Shown piece after piece: positions 61,229-64,000 of a stretch of 64,000 nucleotides of DNA. Below the pieces are notes generated by a model. That model had not been told where the DNA came from and made no database searches. It saw only the letters and a list, made by a program, of their open reading frames with translations. The stretch covers positions 558,501 to 622,500 of the forward strand of contig NZ_AP026683.1 of the NCBI RefSeq assembly GCF_025997995.1, given 5' to 3'. The stretch is from Sediminibacterium sp. TEGAF015 (GTDB lineage Bacteria > Bacteroidota > Bacteroidia > Chitinophagales > Chitinophagaceae). Each line of letters begins with the position of its first letter. Position 1 is the stretch's first letter. Made by a program: the position numbers and the translations under genes.

Positions 61229-62722
61229 ATGGGAACCATCAGAAAACAAACGATCATTTCCAGCTTTCTGGTTTACATAGGCTTTTTTATTGGAGCCATC
61301 AATATGTACATCTATACCAAGGATGGTTCCTTTACATTGGAACAATTTGCCCTAACGCGTATATTTTTTGATTTTGCACAAAACATGTATGCTTTTGGTG
61401 CATTAGGTGTTATACCGGTGATATATAAATTTTACCCTTATTATAAAGACAATTTAGAGAAGCACCGAATTGATTTAATGACTTGGGGAATGCTGGCTGC
61501 ATTCATCGGATTCGTATTGGTTTTAACAGCAGGATGGTATTTCAGGCCTTTCTTTGAATCTCAGTTCGTAGAAAAATCCAAACTGATTGTTGATTATTAT
61601 TATTGGATGTTCCCCTTTGCACTTGGTATGTTGTTTTTTTCTGTTCTGGAGGGATTTTGCTGGGCTTTGCAGCAGACAGTGTTTTCCAATTTTCTAAAAG
61701 AAACTGGACTTAGAATCATCACCAGTGTTTTCATTGCTCTTTATTATTTCAAGTTGATTCCTTTTGAGTCTTTTGTTTACTTCTTTGCTTTTTTATACCT
61801 TATTATTTTTCTAATTCTACTCAGTTATCTGTATTACACCCGTCAGTTACATTTTCCTGCCACCATCAGTAGAGTAACCAAAAAATTCTGGAAAAAAATG
61901 CTGGGTATGCAGGTTCTGATATACAGTGGAACTGTGATTGCTTCCATTGCCGCTACAATCGATAGTTTTATCATTGCTAAGTTTCAAGGACTGGCTGTAG
62001 TAGGTGTTTTTGGATTAGCTCAGTATGCAGCAAACCTGATACAAGTTCCTCAAAGAAGTATTCAGGCAATTTCTGCAGGTGTTTTATCCAGGGCATGGAA
62101 AGACAAAGACCTGGATGAAATCAAAAGGATTTACAAACGATCCTGTATTAATTTATTAATCATGGCCCTTTTCATTTTTGGTAATCTTTGGTTAAATGTA
62201 GCTGATGGAATGAAAGTGCTACATATACAAAGGGAATACGAAGCAGGTATTGCAACTATTTTCATTTTGGGAATGGTCAGAATCATTGATGCCGGTACAG
62301 GACTAAATGCAATGGTGATTAATACGTCTACTTATTGGAGATTTGATTTTATCAGTGGTGTTATTTTGCTGGCTTTCCGATTGCCGCTTACCTATTATTT
62401 AATCATGCATTACGGAATCATTGGTTCTGCTTTTGCAGAACTGTTTGCCTATAGTTTGTACAACTTTATTCGCTTCGAATTTTTGCGGCGTAAATTCAAA
62501 ATGCAACCATTTGATCATAAAACGTTGCAGACATTGGTGTCTGCGACAATTGCATTTACTATACCCTTTTTTATATTTAGGGAAATGGAAGGATGGCTGC
62601 CCATTTTTCTAAGAACCCTTATTTTCTCGGGCCTATTTATTTTATCTGTATTCAAGCTGGCACTTACACCAGATGCAGGACAGTTATATCATAATTTTAT
62701 GAAACGTTTCCAAAAGGATTAA
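61229..62722 (+). CDS. polysaccharide flippase-like membrane protein (Wzx/MurJ superfamily)
   Basis: The 497-residue protein has about fourteen hydrophobic helices. It begins 'IRKQTIISSFLVYIGFFIGAINMYIYTKDGSFTLEQFALTRIFFDFAQNMYAFGALG', matching the Bacteroidota lipopolysaccharide/oligosaccharide flippase group. It includes 'SGTVIASIAATIDSFIIAKFQGLAVVGVFGLAQYAANLIQVPQRSI' with the polysaccharide_synt character, and ends with a conserved C-terminal helical pair. The partner or cargo is unknown. The ATG at 61229 was chosen; a GTG at 61223 overlapping the upstream stop is also possible. It ends in a four-base overlap (62719-62722) with the convergent C40 peptidase. Confidence 0.85.
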   Translation: MGTIRKQTIISSFLVYIGFFIGAINMYIYTKDGSFTLEQFALTRIFFDFAQNMYAFGALGVIPVIYKFYPYYKDNLEKHRIDLMTWGMLAAFIGFVLVLTAGWYFRPFFESQFVEKSKLIVDYYYWMFPFALGMLFFSVLEGFCWALQQTVFSNFLKETGLRIITSVFIALYYFKLIPFESFVYFFAFLYLIIFLILLSYLYYTRQLHFPATISRVTKKFWKKMLGMQVLIYSGTVIASIAATIDSFIIAKFQGLAVVGVFGLAQYAANLIQVPQRSIQAISAGVLSRAWKDKDLDEIKRIYKRSCINLLIMALFIFGNLWLNVADGMKVLHIQREYEAGIATIFILGMVRIIDAGTGLNAMVINTSTYWRFDFISGVILLAFRLPLTYYLIMHYGIIGSAFAELFAYSLYNFIRFEFLRRKFKMQPFDHKTLQTLVSATIAFTIPFFIFREMEGWLPIFLRTLIFSGLFILSVFKLALTPDAGQLYHNFMKRFQKD

Positions 62723-63417
62723 CGAATCCTTCCACCTCCCCTGAATTTAGGATTCCAGTATTTGTCATTCAGATCGGAAATGGTTACTCCTTGTGAAGTA
62801 GAAGCATGCAGGAATTTATTGTTTTGCATATATACGCCTACGTGAGAAATTCCCCTGCCACCTGTATTAAAAAATACAAGGTCGCCTTCCTGAAGTTCAT
62901 CAATGGGTATGGGCTGCATCATATTAAATTGTTCCTGAGAAGTTCTGGGCAATTGAATATTGTATATCTCTTTCATGATTACCTGTGTAAATGCAGAACA
63001 ATCAATACAGTTCATCGTACTTCCTCCAATACAATATCGGGTACCCCACCATTTGTCCATTATTTCAAGTAAAGGAATATTTGTCAATTCTTCCGCAGGC
63101 ATATCCATTACAATAGCATATTTCAATTGTAACCAGCTGGCTTTTTCTAATTCAGCTTTAGTTGGCGGATTCCCGTTACTGCTGCTATTGGTTTTATTTT
63201 TGATGGTAGTTGCAGAACTGGAAGTTTTGTGCTTTGTAGTAGTAACAGTGCCCAAAGTCACTTCAATTCCATTTATAAATTCCCTTTTTTCCGTACCATA
63301 CACTTTGGTAACCGGTTTTTGGGTTGAATTATCTTTATTAACCAGGTTTCTTACAGTATTACAGCTACTCATCACCAGCACAGCCACCAATAAATTAATA
63401 TATAATTTACGCTTCAT
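62719..63417 (-). CDS. NlpC/P60 (C40) family lipoprotein peptidase
   Basis: The 232-residue protein has a lipobox (MSSC, Cys19), a Thr/Ser/Lys-rich linker (about residues 55-80) and a C-terminal C40 domain. The triad is visible: Cys140 in 'NCIDCSAFTQVIM', His192 in 'GISHVGVYMQNN' and His204 in 'KFLHASTSQGV'. The usual 'YGG' before the Cys reads 'YCIGGSTMNCIDCSAF'. The fold hydrolyses peptide bonds in peptidoglycan stem peptides, so this is a membrane-tethered cell wall hydrolase. It is divergent from dnaE. Confidence 0.92.
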   Translation of the reverse strand: MKRKLYINLLVAVLVMSSCNTVRNLVNKDNSTQKPVTKVYGTEKREFINGIEVTLGTVTTTKHKTSSSATTIKNKTNSSSNGNPPTKAELEKASWLQLKYAIVMDMPAEELTNIPLLEIMDKWWGTRYCIGGSTMNCIDCSAFTQVIMKEIYNIQLPRTSQEQFNMMQPIPIDELQEGDLVFFNTGGRGISHVGVYMQNNKFLHASTSQGVTISDLNDKYWNPKFRGGGRIR

Positions 63418-63511
63418 ATGGGCTGCAATTTACTGGGTTTATCCTAATGTGGAAAATTGGCACTTTGCAGTGGGATGGTAAAGGCCGAACTTCGTATACT
63501 ATTTCCTTTCT

Positions 63512-64000
63512 ATGTCACAATTTTCACATTTACATGTACATACCCAATATTCCTTATTGGATGGAGCTGCGCCGATAGATGAACTATATAAAAAGGCTGC
63601 TGCGCATCAAATGCCCGCCCTTGCTATCACAGATCATGGTAATATGTTCGGTGCTTTTGATTTTGTTAGTCAGGCATGGAAGAATACAAAGGTAATTGGC
63701 AAGGATGCGAACGGGAAAGATATTACTACTCCCGTTGTTAAGCCAATTGTAGGTTGCGAGTTTTACGTAGTGAAAGACAGGCATATAAAAACCTTTACCA
63801 AAGAATCTAAGGACAATCGGTTTCATCAGGTATTACTCGCAAAGAATGCAATCGGCTATCAGAATTTAGTTAAGCTGACTTCACTGGGGTATATCGAGGG
63901 TATGTACAGTAAATATCCAAGAATTGATAAGGAATTGATTGAGAAATACCATGAAGGGTTAATTGCAACAACCTGTTGTATTGGTGCATATGTTCCTCAA
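63512..64000 (+). CDS. dnaE: DNA polymerase III alpha subunit (N-terminal part; runs off the window)
   Basis: The first 163 residues are present. They begin with the PHP domain: 'SHLHVHTQYSLLDGAAPIDELYKKAAAHQMPALAITDHGNMFGAFDFV', with the HxH metal motif in HLHVH and the TDHGN motif, and then 'GCEFYVVKDR' and 'HQVLLAKNAIGYQNLVKLTSLGYIEGMY'. These are diagnostic for DnaE. The reading frame stays open to the end of the window, so the remaining ~1000 residues lie outside. The ATG at 63512 is the first in frame and gives the standard start. The upstream C40 gene is divergent. Confidence 0.95.
   Translation, partial: MSQFSHLHVHTQYSLLDGAAPIDELYKKAAAHQMPALAITDHGNMFGAFDFVSQAWKNTKVIGKDANGKDITTPVVKPIVGCEFYVVKDRHIKTFTKESKDNRFHQVLLAKNAIGYQNLVKLTSLGYIEGMYSKYPRIDKELIEKYHEGLIATTCCIGAYVPQ

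Noticed and set aside
62960-63481. Antisense ORF of 173 codons over the C40 peptidase gene
   Set aside because: The minus-strand gene has a lipobox and an intact catalytic triad; the opposite frame has no recognisable features.

Overview
The window looks like chromosomal DNA from a Bacteroidota member, most likely family Chitinophagaceae. The reasons are two type IX secretion (T9SS) 'type B' C-terminal sorting domains with a PorP/SprF partner, a short 285-residue RpoD, lineage families such as DUF4249, DUF3822, DUF3276, DUF2490 and the HU-CCDC81 domain, many Cys-lipoproteins, and promoter -7 boxes of the TAnnTTTG type. The species assignment is inference. Most of the window is ordinary core genome, densely packed and switching strand often.

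Region by region. 1-1.9 kb: the tail of an unknown gene, a secreted HMA-like protein, an LEA14-like lipoprotein and a WbqC protein. 2-7.4 kb: a giant PKD-repeat T9SS adhesin next to its PorP/SprF-like partner. 7.4-10.7 kb (minus): GNAT, pgi, threonine aldolase. 10.8-15.1 kb (plus): rpoD, a DUF4249 lipoprotein, trxB, folB, a TPR protein and an acyl-CoA-binding protein. 15.1-22.3 kb: MATE transporter (minus), DUF3822-rsmD (plus), then a minus block of FadM-type thioesterase, cinA, 2-oxoacid dehydrogenase E2 and DUF2490. 22.4-28.8 kb (plus): a 1007-residue TPR protein, a plug-less beta-barrel, an HU-CCDC81 membrane protein and a methyltransferase. 28.8-31.9 kb (minus): ychF, FAD oxidoreductase, glutaminyl cyclase. 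31.9-45.1 kb: SpmA-SpmB fusion, EVE protein, saccharopine dehydrogenase-like, gyrA, a TPR protein, PQQ sugar dehydrogenase, glycosylasparaginase, cutC, serA, and a beta-lactamase-fold hydrolase. 45.2-50.2 kb: membrane pyrophosphatase hppA, DUF3276, ABC exporter.

50.2-52.05 kb is the only clearly accessory stretch. A tRNA-Ser(UGA) with promoter and terminator is followed by a complete 1389-bp IS3-family element (24-bp imperfect terminal repeats, 3-bp GAG target duplication, A_AAA_AAG frameshift site). A stranded terminator comes next, then seven tandem 25/26-bp hairpin units in the order A-B-C-A-B-C-A. The array runs into the stop codon of the convergent sulfatase gene. The hairpin stems keep pairing through compensatory changes, which makes this the most unusual signal in the window.

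52-58.7 kb is a minus-strand cluster: a membrane protein, MutS2 without an Smr domain, a second T9SS type B protein, a YhcH-family protein and a sulfatase. 58.8-64 kb holds a lipoprotein MsrA, an M1 metallopeptidase, a polysaccharide flippase, a C40 lipoprotein peptidase and the 5' end of dnaE, which runs off the window.

I found no CRISPR array, prophage, toxin-antitoxin pair or recognisable defence island. The best candidates for something undescribed are the hairpin-repeat array and the TPR / barrel / HU-CCDC81 envelope cluster.
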